This document shows, piece by piece, positions 51,443-62,742 of a DNA stretch of 64,000 nt (its first letter is position 1; the number at the start of each line of letters is the position of its first letter). The translations under genes were made by a program, and so were the position numbers. This stretch comes from Agelas oroides (taxonomy: Eukaryota; Porifera; Demospongiae; Agelasida; Agelasidae), in the NCBI GenBank assembly GCA_949130485.1, contig OX422190.1:4079855-4143854 (forward strand), in the 5' to 3' direction. A model generated the notes under the pieces. That model was not told the origin of the DNA, ran no database searches, and saw only the letters and a list, made by a program, of their open reading frames with translations.

Positions 51443-52827
51443 TTTGTGGATCCATCCATAACATCACAGGTAGAGTCTCTGTCAGTCGGCACACTAACAG
51501 GATCACTGAGTGCTACCTTTTCATGAGAGTCATGTTGTGGACTGTTAGGAGATTTGCGATTGGAAGACTGACGGGCCTGAGGGGGGAGATCTTCACGAAG
51601 GTACAGCTTATATTTTTCAAAGGACTTAAGAGTAAAGCGAGCAGCAAGAAGAAGTCTTCTATCCCAGTAGTTATTGAGTTTAATAAGCAGAGGACGAGGT
51701 CGAGAGGACTCATCGGAATTCGGTTTCCGACGGCCAATTCGGAAGGCATCCTTGATTGAGATAGGTCTGCTAATGAGGTGAAGAGCAACTTCATCAATGA
51801 CAGACCTAGTCACAGGGAGAGGAAGCTCTGGTACACCAAAGAGAATAACATTCGCTGAACGATCGATAGAGGTAGAGTGTGGAGAGGTGATACTAACATT
51901 AGTAGTTGTGCCAGGCTTAGAGGGGGGCTGGGAAAGGATACCACTGGCTTTATTGGCTATCAACTTAGAGAATGAAGACATAGAGGAAGTGAAATCAGAT
52001 AGTTGGTCTTTCAAGGATGAGACAAGTTCATCAAGTTTTATCTGAGTGTCGTCTAGTAGGACCGGGAAATTGTCAACCTTCTTATCTAGACACGAGATAG
52101 CTTTATGGTTGGAATCCAGTCTCTTTGAGATTGGATCTGGTTCAAGGCATGGTAGACTAATGAGATGTATAGCTTCACAGTAGATGGGAGGGAGTTTGTC
52201 AACTTCATCAAGCTTGTTAAAGGCAGAGAGTATGTCAGTTAGGGTAGCTTCAAATGCATCACGTTTATCAGTGCTACGCCTAGTGTGATAAGTTACGCCA
52301 AGCTCTTTGAGCAAGTCTCCACAAAAATCCCATAAATGTTTGTGAGCATCAATAAGAGAAGGGGTATCAAAATGAGCTATAACAGCGTGTTTGAGGGTGG
52401 AGGTATCACCACGTAGACGAAAAGCTTTCACAAAAGCTAGAAGAGGACTAATAATGAAGACAGGGTTTGTAACACTTGAAGGTTGACTAATAAAGAGAGA
52501 GGGGGAGACAGACCGAGCAGGAGATTGGGATCTGCTGGTATCAATACCTAGTGAGGAAAGGTATGTGGCAATGGAGAGGTTGTTACTGGTTTTAATGGAT
52601 TGCCTCCACTTGCCGGACTTAGATTTGCCACCAAGGCTTTCAAATTCGACGGGGGAAACCCATTTACTCTTAGTGGAGCAATAGATGCACTTGATACTCC
52701 CTTCTCTCCCTGTCTGCCCCCCAAGAAGTCTGTCCAGATAGAGAGATCCTTCAATAGGACCACATTTGACAAAGATTTCCCTCTGCGATTGATCAGCTAA
52801 AAGAGACTCAGATTGGTCAGTAGCCAT
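51439..52827 (-). CDS. LINE ORF1 with SAND-like domain and RRM-like region
   Basis: 462 residues. Residues about 19-95 match the SAND fold pattern: FVKCGPIEGSLYLDRLL, then IKCIYCSTKSKWVSPVEFES, then GGKSKSGKWRQSIKT. This gives the CG-x-x-x-G-x-LY start, the KW-x-(S/T)P-x-EFE centre and the GK-x-x-x-x-W-x-x-SI core. SAND domains bind DNA in animal transcription regulators. Residues about 325-415 (NVILFGVPELPL, AFRIGRRKPN, RPRPLLIKLN, LREDLPPQARQ) resemble the RNA-binding region of L1-type ORF1 proteins. A short heptad-like stretch near 240-290 could be a coiled coil for multimerisation. It probably coats the element RNA; the SAND part might help nuclear targeting or target choice. Confidence 0.8.
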   Translation of the reverse strand: MATDQSESLLADQSQREIFVKCGPIEGSLYLDRLLGGQTGREGSIKCIYCSTKSKWVSPVEFESLGGKSKSGKWRQSIKTSNNLSIATYLSSLGIDTSRSQSPARSVSPSLFISQPSSVTNPVFIISPLLAFVKAFRLRGDTSTLKHAVIAHFDTPSLIDAHKHLWDFCGDLLKELGVTYHTRRSTDKRDAFEATLTDILSAFNKLDEVDKLPPIYCEAIHLISLPCLEPDPISKRLDSNHKAISCLDKKVDNFPVLLDDTQIKLDELVSSLKDQLSDFTSSMSSFSKLIANKASGILSQPPSKPGTTTNVSITSPHSTSIDRSANVILFGVPELPLPVTRSVIDEVALHLISRPISIKDAFRIGRRKPNSDESSRPRPLLIKLNNYWDRRLLLAARFTLKSFEKYKLYLREDLPPQARQSSNRKSPNSPQHDSHEKVALSDPVSVPTDRDSTCDVMDGSTK

Positions 52828-53308
52828 CTTTGAACGGACTCAACAGGTTAATAAAACAGGCAGAGGCTTCAACTCACAACCCCACTGGTCAATAGTCGCA
52901 GCACAAACGAGCTGTGGAACTAGAGACTGGGGTGTTTACCTCAGTTTAAGCCTGTTTAAGCCTGTAAGATGACTTAAGCCCGAATCAGCCCTAAGAGCAG
53001 AGGGCACTAAAAGCACCTAGCACAGAATGAGATTAGTGAACCCAATAAGTTTAAAAAGATGATGGTAAAAGACGGTAAGCAGCTAGGGAGACCGTAGTAA
53101 CCACAAATTCCACAATAGTAAAAAAGTGATCTAAATAGCGCTCACCCAAAGAAGGTTACCAGCAGCGTAAGTAGTACCAAGTAGAACCAGGTAATACCAA
53201 GGGGTATTCCTCCCCGATGACGGGAAGAGCACTAGGAGTGCTGTGGTTCGAGGGTTCAGCAAGTCTCTTAAAGTTCACCAAAATTCTGTAGAGGTGAGAA
53301 CGTCCATA

Positions 53309-54745
53309 TATGGTGGTGGCGGAACAATTTGCAAGCTCGTACCACTTTGTGCGTAGATTGCACAAATGGAGGGTTAGCGTTTTTGTACTCCCCATTACCA
53401 CAGCTTCTTGCTCATATGTAGTTTGCATTAGTGCAACTATTTTTCCGGGGTAGGTTTCGCCGGGAATTTGCTCGAATTTCCATTGCCGGCATTATACGGC
53501 GATGGTGGTGGCGGAACAATTTGCAAGCTCGTACCGCTTTGTGCGTTGAATGCACAAACGTAGTGTTTGCGTTTTAGGACTCCCCATTACCACAGCTTCT
53601 TGCTCATATGTAGTTTGCATTAGTGCAACTATTGTTCCGGGATAGGAATTTGCGCGAATTTCCATTACCGGCATTATACGGCGATGGTGGTGGCGGAACA
53701 ATTTGCAAGCTCGGACCGCTTTGTGCGTTGATTGCACAAACGGTGGATTTGCGTTTTCGGCCTCCATATTCCCTTAGCTTCCTGCTCATATGCAGTTTGC
53801 ATTAATGCAACTATTGTACCGGTGTAGGGTTTGCAGGGAATTTGCGCGAATTTCCATTGCCGGCATTATACGGCGATGGTGGTGGCGGACCAATTTGCAA
53901 GCTCGGACCGCTTTGTGCGTTGATTGCACAAACGGTGGATTTGCGTTTTCGGCCTCCATATTCCCTTAGCTTCCTGCTCATATGCAGTTTGCATTAATGC
54001 AACTATTGTACCGGTGTAGGGTTTGCTGGGAATTTGCGCGAATTTCCATTGCCGGCATTATACGGCGATGGTGGTGGCGGACCAATTTGCAAGCTCGGAC
54101 CGCTTTGTGCGTTGATTGCACAAACGGAGGGTTTGCGTTTTTGGTCTCCTCATTCCCTCAGCTTCCTGTTCATATGTAATTTGCATTATTGCAACTATTC
54201 TTACGAGGTAGGGTTTGGCGGGAATTTACGCGAATTTCCATTGCCGGCATTCTACGGCGATGGTGGTGGCGGAACAATTTGCAAGCTTGTACCACTTTGT
54301 GGGTTGATATCACAAACGGAGGGTTTGCGTTTTTGGCCTGCTCATTCCCTCAGCTTCTTAGTCATATGTAGTTTGCATTAGTGTAACTATTGTTCTGGGG
54401 TAGAGTTTGCCGGGAAATTGACCGAGTTTTCATTGCTGGCATTATACGGCGATGGTCGTGGCGGAACATTTTTGCAAGCTCGGACCGCTTTGTGCGTTGA
54501 TTGCACAAACGGAGGGTTTGCGTTTTTGGCCTCCTCATTCGCTCAGCTACCTGCTCATATGTAGTTTGCATTAGTGCAACTATTGTTCCGGGGTAGGGTT
54601 TCCATTGCCGGCATTATACGGCGATGGTGGTGGCGGACCAATATGCAAGCTCGCACCGCTTTGTGCGTTGATTGCACAAACGGTGGGTTTGCGTTTTTGG
54701 CCTCCTCATTCCCTCAGCTTCCTGCTCATATGTAGTTTGCATTAG
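53309..54745 (-). repeat. Satellite array, subfamily B, right of the LINE
   Basis: About 7.5 monomers like 44007-48331, with GGTGGTGGCGGACCAATTTG variants and local shortening near 53640 and 54590. Confidence 0.9.
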
Positions 54746-56946
54746 GTTTAGCCGTCAATCTACGTGAAATTCCATTGACGTCATTATCCGCCGTTGCAGG
54801 AGACGGATTATTTCTCAGGTTCGTACCGGTTTGTGCGCTTATTGCACAAACTCAGGGTTTACTTTATTGAACTCTCCATACCCTCAGCTTCTTGTTGATA
54901 TACTACTTGCATTAGTGCAACGATTGTTCCGAGCTAGGTGGTTTAGCCGTCAATCTACGTGAAGTTCCATTGACGGCATTATCCGCCGTTGCAGGAGACG
55001 GATTATTTCCCAGGTTCGTACCGGTTTGTGCGCTTAGTGCATAAACTCAGGGTTTACAATTTTGAACTCTCCATACCCTCAGCTTCTTGTTGATATACTA
55101 CTTGCATTAGTGCAACGATTGTTCCGAGCTAGGTGGTTTAGCCGTCAATCTACGTGAAGTTCCATTGACGGCATTATCCGCCGTTGCAGGAGACGGATTA
55201 TTTCCCAGGTTCGTACCGGTTTGTGCGCTTAGTGCATAAACTCAGGGTTTACAATTTTGAACTCTCCATACCCTCAGCTTCTTGTTGATATACTACTTGC
55301 ATTAGTGCAACGATTGTTCCGAGCTAGGTGGTTTAGCCGTCAATCTACGTGAAGTTCCATTGACGGCATTATCCGCCGTTGCAGGAGACGGATTATTTCG
55401 CAGGTTCGTACCGGTTTGTGCGCTTAGTGCATAAACTCAGGGTTTACAATTTTGAACTCTCCATACCCTCAGCTTCTTGTTGATATACTACTTGCATTAG
55501 TGCAACGATTGTTCCGAGCTAGGTGGTTTAGCCGTCAATCTACGTGAAGTTCCATTGACGGCATTATGCGCCGTTGCAGGAGACGGATTATTTCGCAGGT
55601 TCGTACCGGTTTGTGCGCTTATTGCATAAACTCAGGGTTTACATTTTTGAACTCTCCATACCCTCAGCTTCTTGTTGATATACTACTTGCATTAGTGCAA
55701 CGGTTGTTTCAAGCTAGGTTTACCCGTCAATCTACGTGAAATTCCATTGACGGCATTATCCGCCGTTGCAGGAGACGGATTATTTCGCAGGTTCGTACCG
55801 GTTTGTGCGCTTATTGCATAAACTCAGGGTTTACATTTTTGAACTCTCCATACCCTCAGCTTCTTGTTGATATACTACTTGCATTAGTGCAACGGTTGTT
55901 CCGAGCTAGGTTTACCCGTCAATCTACGTGAAATTCCATTGACGGCATTATCCGCCGTTGCAGGAGACGGATTATTTCCCAGGTTCGTACCGGTTTGTGC
56001 GCTTATTGCATAAACTCAGGGTTTACATTTTTGAACTCTCCATACCCTCAGCTTCTTGTTGATATACTACTTGCATTAGTGCAACGGTTGTTCCGAGCTA
56101 GGTTTACCCGTCAATCTACGTGAAATTCCATTGACGGCATTATCCGCCATTGGAGGAGACGGGTTATTTCGCAGGTTCGTACCGGTTTGTGCGCTTATTG
56201 CATAAACTCAGGGTTTACATTTTTGAAATCTCCATGACCTCAGCTTCTTGTTGATATACTACTTGCATTAGTGCAACGATTGTTCCGAGCCAGGTTTAGC
56301 CGTCAATCTACGTGAAATTCCATTCACGGCATTATCCGCCGCTGCAGGAGACAGATTATTTCGCAGGTTCTTTCCAGTTTGTGCGCTTATTGCACAAACT
56401 CAGGGTTTACATTTTGTAACTCTCCATACCCTCACATTCTTGTTGATATACTACTTGCATTAGTGCAACGATTGTTCCGAGCTAGGTTTAGCTGTCAATT
56501 TGCGTGATTGACGGGATTATCCGCCGTTGCAGGAGATGGATTATTTCGCAGGTTCGTACCGGTTTGTGCGCTTATTGCACTAACTCCGGGTTTTTGAATT
56601 CTCCACACCCTCAGCTTCTTGCTGACATGCTACTTTTATTAGTGCAACGATTGTTCCGAGCTAGGTTTAGCCGTCAATTTGCGTGAACTTCCATTGGTGG
56701 CATTATCCGCCGTTGCAGGAGACGGTTTATTTCGCAGGTTCGTACCGGTTTGTGGACTTATTGCACAAACTCAGGGTTTACGTTTTTCAACTCTCTATAC
56801 CCTCAGCTTCTTGTTGATACACTACTTGCGTTAGGGCAACGTTTGTTCCGAGCTAGGTTTAGCCATTGGCGGCATTATCCGCCGTTGCAGGAGACGGTTT
56901 ATTTCGCAGGTTCGTACCGGTTTTTGCGCTTATAGCACAAACTCAG
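54746..56946 (-). repeat. Satellite array, subfamily C, more diverged but internally uniform
   Basis: About 11 monomers of 187-192 bp with AGCCGTCAATCTACGTGAA, GCAGGAGACGGATTATTTC, CAGGTTCGTACCGGTTTGTG and CCATACCCTCAGCTTCTTGT. The copies at 54946, 55138 and 55330 are almost identical to each other but clearly different from A and B, which indicates recent local amplification. Towards 56500 the monomers become shorter and more degenerate. Confidence 0.9.
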
Positions 56947-58069
56947 ATGGGGAATCTTCCAGCCTTGTCTCGGTCTCCTCTGGGGTACCTCAGGGCTCTA
57001 TCTTGGGCCCTCTCCTGTTCATCATTTTTATGAACTCTATCACTGACTTACCTCTATCCTCGGGAGCCAAACTTGTCCTATATGCGGATGATATTTTACT
57101 TTACAAAGCCATAGATTCCCCTAACGATGTTCTCCTTCTCCAACAAGACATAAACCTTATCCTCCAGTGGTTTCATGATCATGGCTTAACTCCTAATCAT
57201 TCCAAGACCAAACTCCTTCAAGTCACCAGGTCAAAGACTGCTCCTGAAGTACACATCTCTATTGATGACTATCCACTCTCCCCCAGCAATACGGTGAAAT
57301 ACTTAGGAGTGACCCTATCCTCTAATCTCTCCTGGTCAGATCACATTAACTCGGTCTGTAAAACTGCAAAACGTCACCTGGGTCTTGTCCACCAAAAGCT
57401 GCACCAAGCATCACCCCGAGTTCGTCATGCAATTTATTGCAGTACTATCCTTCCCAAACTGGATTACTGTTGTGCTGTTTGGGATCCACACTACTCCACT
57501 GATAAGACCGCACTGAATCGAGTCCAGTGGTTTGCCAGCAGGGTCATCACACATAAATGGCATGCCAATCACTCCACCTTGCTGAATTCCCTGAACTGGC
57601 AGCCCCTTGAGATCCGCAGAAGGTTAATTAAACTTAAGGTCTGCTATAATATATACTTAATAACTACCCTTGTATACCCTCTTCTGTTTTACCCCACACC
57701 CTTATTCTGGTTTACATCATTTTCATGAATGCTCCTCAGACCAAATGCCAAGACCTACTCACACAGATTCCCTTTTTTTATTGATATTGTAATTCTTTAC
57801 CCGCTGATGTAATTAGAAGTCTCTCACCCAGGTCTTTCAAGACCAAAATTCTTGCTTTGTACTCCTAACATTACCTTTCCTTTCTTTTCTCTTCCTGTAT
57901 TGTATTGTATCTCTACTTTTGTGTCTCTCTGTATACTTGTCCTCTAGCTGCTATTACTTACTCCTCCTGTTATCTATTTGTTGTATCACCCGGAACGACA
58001 CTTGTTATTAGCTTTAGTAGCTACCTTGTCTGACCAGTTGCACCATGCATAAACATTTTTAAAGAAAAA
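56947..58069 (+). pseudogene. 5'-truncated LINE inserted in the satellite
   Basis: It begins inside the reverse transcriptase (SSGVPQGSILGPLLFIIF). An intact YADD follows (LVLYADDILLY near 57080), then KYLGVTLSSNLSWSDHINSV and LPKLDYCCAVWDPHY. The frame is open to 57728. The 3' end is AAACATTTTTAAAGAAAAA. AAACTCAG flanks it at 56939-56946 and at about 58069-58077, a likely target duplication. It is a different lineage from the LINE at 48.3-53.3 kb and similar in style to the relics at 14.8-17.5 kb. Confidence 0.88.
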
Positions 58070-58127
58070 AACTCAGGGTTTACATTTTTCAACTCTCTAT
58101 ACCCTCAGCTTCTTGTTGATATACTCA
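58070..58127 (-). repeat. Right end of satellite subfamily C
   Basis: CTCAGGGTTTACATTTTTCA and CAGCTTCTTGTTGATATACT resume the monomer interrupted by the LINE, then the array ends. Confidence 0.85.
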
Positions 58128-59408
58128 CCTGAAGGACACCCCTAGGCCTTCAACCCCATTATGGTTAGTACCAGTAACAGGATGGAATGTGGGATGTTAT
58201 GTATAGTGACAAACAATACACACACTCTGCACTACGGTCATACATGAGTGGCGCTAGCATAGCTTTTATTGTGTGACACATAGCTGCATGGCTTTGGTGA
58301 ACTCAGGGGTCGGAATATACACTATAATCATGGTACTGCCATCTCCGTTGTGAAAAGTCCAGAAAGGGTCCTGAGTGGTGTATAGTAGTCAAGAATAGTC
58401 AACAGTGGCTCAGAGGGTTCAGAAATATGCAAAGTAGTTAAGAATGATCCTGTGAGTGTTCCAGAGGTGTACATCATTCCTCCTTTCTGTTCTTCCTTCC
58501 TCCCTCCCAATTCTCAATCCTCACTCTTTCTCTCTGTTTTTTCTTTCTTCACCTCTCTCCTCAGGTGAGCGCCTATCATCCAGGAATGACAGGAGTGCAA
58601 GTGACTCGTGCACCACAGACAGCCTCCCAACATATACAGGCCAGGCCATCATACAAGAGAACAGGGGATACCAAAAAAGGAAAAAAGAAAAGACTCATGC
58701 TGCTTATCTTTAATGCATGTTTTACAGAATTATCTTGCATGTTTGTTACTATAGTCAGAAGTGTCCAGTACTGCCACAACTTGTCCCGAGATGTTCTGGG
58801 ATTGCCCAGTCTTCCTGACACAGCTGATATAAATACTTGCCCAGTTTAATTGTTGTGCGTGTATGCTGCTTATCTTGCTCAACAGCTCAAGGATATGCAA
58901 GTGTGTAACCAGTCTAGCTGGTGTTGGCTGAAGCATATCACAGTGCATGTAGGTGACTATTTAACGTAAATTGTCTTTTTTCAAGCTATTGAATTACAAA
59001 ACAACTTTGATTATAATAAAGTGAAAGATTGATTTCCTAGGTATAAGGATGTATTACGATGCAACATGCATAAAAAGACCAACATTCACTTAAAATTTCT
59101 TCAGGTAAAGTTCATTTGTGTCGATATATCGGCAACCTAAACTATTCGATGTGTGGAGAATAATAATTATATCATCAGTGTTTTACTTCCTAGTACATGA
59201 CTGCATGGAATACATGCAACAGAAGTCATTGTAGACCTGGAATGGAAATGTGACAGAAGTCAGTACATCACTCTAACACTTCTTGTTAGTTATAAACCAC
59301 AAACTATTGTACATGAACTGCCCAGCCAGTACACGTTTACTGCCACAGTTTCATACACAAATGGTGGTGAATGAAGACAACAAAATGAAAGAAGGCTGCA
59401 CTGATACA
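58128..59408. other. Mostly noncoding; one weak exon candidate
   Basis: A strong pyrimidine tract (58472-58560) ending CTCTCCTCAG precedes an open plus-strand frame (HPGMTGVQVTRAPQTASQHI, then KRTGDTKKGKKKRLMLL). There is no partner exon upstream and no motif, so I treat it only as a candidate. Confidence 0.25.
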
Positions 59409-59692
59409 TCACTTACAAAACTTGTGCCTCAACTTTTGAGCAATATCAGGATGGCCGACAAATTCCACTGCTTCAGCTATTTCCTGCCACGTAGGAGGAG
59501 GGTTGACCCTTGGTAGCCATCCTTCAGTTAGCATAGCCATGAGACACTTTTGAGGATCACCACGGTGCCGTTCATCAATGGTATTCAGCAGGGCTTCGGG
59601 AATTTCTAGGTAGGTACCAATCGCTCTCCATTTGTCTGGAACACTGTTGTACAACTGCTGCAGCAGTTGCTTCTGAGTTGGCCTGCAGCCAC
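59409..59692 (-). CDS. Death domain-Roc-COR-death domain gene, last exon (death domain)
   Basis: After the acceptor CTTTTTCAG the frame reads GCRPTQKQLLQQLYNSVPDK, then WRAIGTYLEIPEALLNTI, RGDPQKCLMAMLTEGWLP, PPTWQEIAEAVEF and IAQKLRHKFCK, then TGA. The pattern WxxIGxxLxIP ... I ... DPxxCLxxMLxxWL ... TWxxIxxAV ... A is that of a death domain, a protein-protein interaction module of apoptosis and innate signalling. It is the C-terminus of the gene whose other exons lie up to 63009. Confidence 0.8.
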
Positions 59693-59795
59693 CTGAAAAA
59701 GTTAATCACGGTATATATATAAGTCTGTATGTCATTCATGAAGTTTAGTTAGTTAAATTCATTACACAGAATGCACCAAACAGTCTATACTTTAC

Positions 59796-59859
59796 CAGTA
59801 AGGTGTCCACTGTAGTTCCTTGCACAAGTGGCAATGCTGCTGTCTGATATTGACGCACC
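59796..59859 (-). CDS. Death domain-Roc-COR gene, short linker exon
   Basis: Acceptor CGGTGTAG, then GASISDSSIATCARNYSGHL T, then donor GTAAAG. Phase 0 in and phase 1 out, consistent with both neighbours. Confidence 0.65.
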
Positions 59860-59984
59860 CTACACCGAGATAAAATACTACTTGTCACTGTTATCGCTTT
59901 AAAAACATCATGCTTGCAATTTACCATGTAACAACATCAAGTCCCATCCCATACCACATGAATATAACAGTTTATGCAACTTAC

Positions 59985-62112
59985 CTCACTGAACCACACT
60001 TGATAGCCATCAGGAAGGTCAAACCGCTTGTGAGTTAGGGGACACTTCATATTACATGGCTTCCCATGATGAAAGTTCATGGTAGCAGGGTGAGGAGACT
60101 GATTTGTGTCTATCTCGTCTGGGCAGAAGAAGCCAACGGAATGAGCTGCCTTTCGAGAACAGTGAAGCGTTTTAGACACCTCATCTATCCCGTTCCTGAT
60201 GGATTGCTGAACTTCACTACAGACACTTGCAAGAGAAAGACTACGTGTTGAAGCTCCAGAGGAAGCACAAAGTTCAATGGACAGGAAAGCAGGCAGCACC
60301 TTAAGCTCAAAGGAGTCGAACGGCCCAACAGAGAAGCAAATTTGGTCTCGGAAGATCTTGTCTTGCTCCAACCCCCACTCCAGTTCTGACTTCATTTTGT
60401 TCTGAAGTAAGTAGACCACCAATGCTCCAAACAGACCTTTCGGACAATAACCACTTTCAAATGTGACCAGTAGAGGAGGTAGAGGAGGAGAACATGCTGC
60501 ACTGGTCCCTGTAGAGCTGCCCTCAGAGTGTGCAAGCACGCATGGGATGAAGTACTGAGAGGAGACACCATCTTTCTTGAGCAGTGCTACAATGTTGAGG
60601 TGTTGGAGTAGTGCAACTAGTTTTGAAGCAGGAAGAAACTCAGTTGACCTGCATGGCCAACTTCTCAAAAACATCTAGTGGGAAAATGCCTTTCTTTGTA
60701 AACTGCTCACAAAGGGCTGGAGCAGCACGGTCAAACGTGAAGGTGGCAACAATGAGGTCTGTGATCATATCAAAGACATACTGAGGGTCTTTGATAACAA
60801 AATCATGAAGCTCACTTACGTCATGGTAGTAGCGAACCACGCCAACATTCTCATGGAGGAACCTTAGAGCATCATTCATCTCATTCCGTGTCTTGATCCC
60901 ACACTGCTGAGCTACACTGTAGCATCGCTCATATCTGAGAACAGGCGAGCTCATCTGCTGCATGATATTGCTAAATGCAAGCCAAGAGAAAGGGGTTCTC
61001 ACTCGATAGTTGTCTCCCTGCCTTCCAATACGCTCCACAGCAGCTCGGATCTGCTACACATCCTCTTCACCTTCGGACAAGTTGTTGACAGCAAGGATCA
61101 AGCGAGACTCTGAGGCAAACTGGATCATTCCCTCCCGAAAAGCTTTAGTACGTCTAACTAGTGCTTGGAGAACACTGTCTACCTGTCGAAGATGTTCATC
61201 GGACACAAGATCCCTGTGTGTGCCAACCAAGAAAGCATTGGGATTGATGGCAACCCTTTCGTCACCTACTATTCGGAATATGCTAGTAGAAGCAATGGTA
61301 GCGAGACTCTGAAGAAGCATCTCTTGCACTGTGAGACCAGAATCATATGGTATAATGGACTTTCCCTTAGAATCAATGTACTCTACCTGATACCTTCTGT
61401 TGAGCTCCATATTGAGACGGAAGGTAAGAAAGAAGAGAGAGGGACCAGAGACAAGAATTGGAAGGAGCTCTTGGAACTCAGGCTGACCTCCTGTGTCAGT
61501 AATGTACAATGTCCAAGGCTCATCGATCAGCTCCTTCAATTTGGATCTCTTCTTTTGGAAAGCATCCCTGAACACTTCTAGTGGAGGTTTCACATCTTCT
61601 TCATCTGCTAGTTGTTGTTTTTCTGAGGACTGTGTATCAGGAGTAGAAGTTGCTTGCTTGTGCTTGCTAGGAGAGGAAGGTGCTGCTTTGTGATGTTTGG
61701 TTTTGGGAGTCCAAGTGAAGATCTTTCGAAGCAGCTCTGATACAGAAAAGGCCTTTCCCTCAAAGTGAACACTGGCGGTCTTCGACACATCATGCATTAG
61801 TGCAAGAGCTTCATCATCAATGTCCTCTAGCTCACACCAGCACAGAGTCTCGCTACCATTGCTGAGCCTGAGTTCCAAGCCCAGAAACATGCACAGTCGA
61901 CTTCCTTATCTCCACACGTACAATCCTGTCAGCTACTCCAGTGCTCGCTGACACAGAGAGACGCTTTCCAAGTAGACGACATATCAAGGAACTCTTCCCT
62001 GAATGCGGTATTCCCATGAAAACACAGTGCATGGCTGTCTGGTCCAGTGATCCCTTCTCCTTCATGGCTCGCTCACAGGCAGCAAGATGCCGTTTCTCTT
62101 CTTCTTTGGGTC
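59985..62112 (-). pseudogene. Roc-COR exon with two frameshifts and one stop
   Basis: The exon follows acceptor TTAACCAG and ends at donor GTAAGT. The Roc GTPase shows a P-loop GIPHSGKSS (near 62010), a switch II DTGGQPEF (near 61480) and a G4 motif THRD (near 61215). COR follows (about 61040-60000) with ALRFLHENVGVVRYYHD and FVIKDPQYVFDMITDLIV. Three lesions interrupt it: a frame change near 61885, TAG at 61051-61053 between EGEEDV and QIRAAVERIG, and another frame change near 60655. Apart from these the protein is well conserved in style, so the damage is recent or is assembly error. ROCO proteins with death domains include the DAPK relatives; in sponges many such genes exist. A Lys/Pro/Ser-rich insert (about 61620-61700) lies between the P-loop and switch II. 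Confidence 0.75.
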
Positions 62113-62389
62113 CTGGTTAATTAGACAATAACAAATCAGTGAGCACAAACAATTTCTTGGTGTACAGTGATGATAGGCAAGGTGGTATAGGTACATAATA
62201 GAACACGCTCAAGAGAGATGTTTTACATGTATCTACAATCTAGTGCTATGACATCATTGCTACAGCAACAATGGTTGTGCATCTCAAAAGACTAGCTATG
62301 CTAAACACAGTTGTTTCAAACTAAGGTGAGTTGTGGATGGTTCTGTGTGACCAGCTTATACAGTCACTGCAAACCTCAGACATAATGGA

Positions 62390-62543
62390 TATTTAAGTCT
62401 AGGGCAACCATGCAAACCTAGCCTAGCCTGGTTAGTCTGAACGAAGTACCATTTTGGGGAAGAAAAAAGTGGACTTCTGCAGGACTTGAATCTGTGAACC
62501 TCCAGCTTAGTACACTGATGCTCTACCTTCTGAGCCAAGGGGC
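62390..62543 (-). repeat. tRNA-derived SINE
   Basis: Reading leftwards from 62543, GCCCCTTGGCTCAGAAGGTAG carries an A box (TGGCTCAGAAGGTAG), followed by an anticodon-like arm, then GATTCAAGTCC as B box. T-arm pairing is poor and a tRNA-unrelated body follows (GTACTTCGTTCAGACTAACC). It sits in the intron between the first death-domain exon and the Roc exon. Confidence 0.65.
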
Positions 62544-62742
62544 TACAAACAGCAATGATGAATCTCTACAACACAGAATTTAATTGCTTGTTGACTTTCC
62601 CATCGGACTAATTCTGTTCCAATATTCCCGGTACATTGTAAGTCACACTGTGACCCTACCAAACTAAAGCAAAGGAGGAACTCCTAAAAGATACACATTA
62701 GAATATAACCACCACTTACCAGTGGTACTCCCAACCACATAC

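Larger units (their letters stand above)
48332..53308 (-). mobile_element. Full-length two-ORF non-LTR retrotransposon
   Basis: The element reads on the minus strand: a 5' UTR of about 480 bp (52828-53308), ORF1 (51439-52827), ORF2 (48458-51442) overlapping ORF1 by ATGA, a short 3' UTR, and a 3' tail of about four CAATTA units (48332-48352) instead of poly-A. It interrupts a satellite monomer: GCCGGCATTAT is on the left, ATGGTGGTGGCGG on the right, and about six monomer bases are missing with no obvious target duplication. Both frames are open, so it may be recent and active. The microsatellite tail points towards CR1/L2-like clades, but the clade is not assigned. Confidence 0.85.

Noticed and set aside
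38496..58127. Dozens of 60-110 codon frames in the satellite as genes
   Set aside because: They repeat with the 192-bp monomer, which is divisible by 3, occur on both strands, and show no conserved protein motif.
62390..62543. Functional tRNA gene
   Set aside because: A and B boxes are present but the T stem does not pair and no acceptor partner exists; a SINE fits better.
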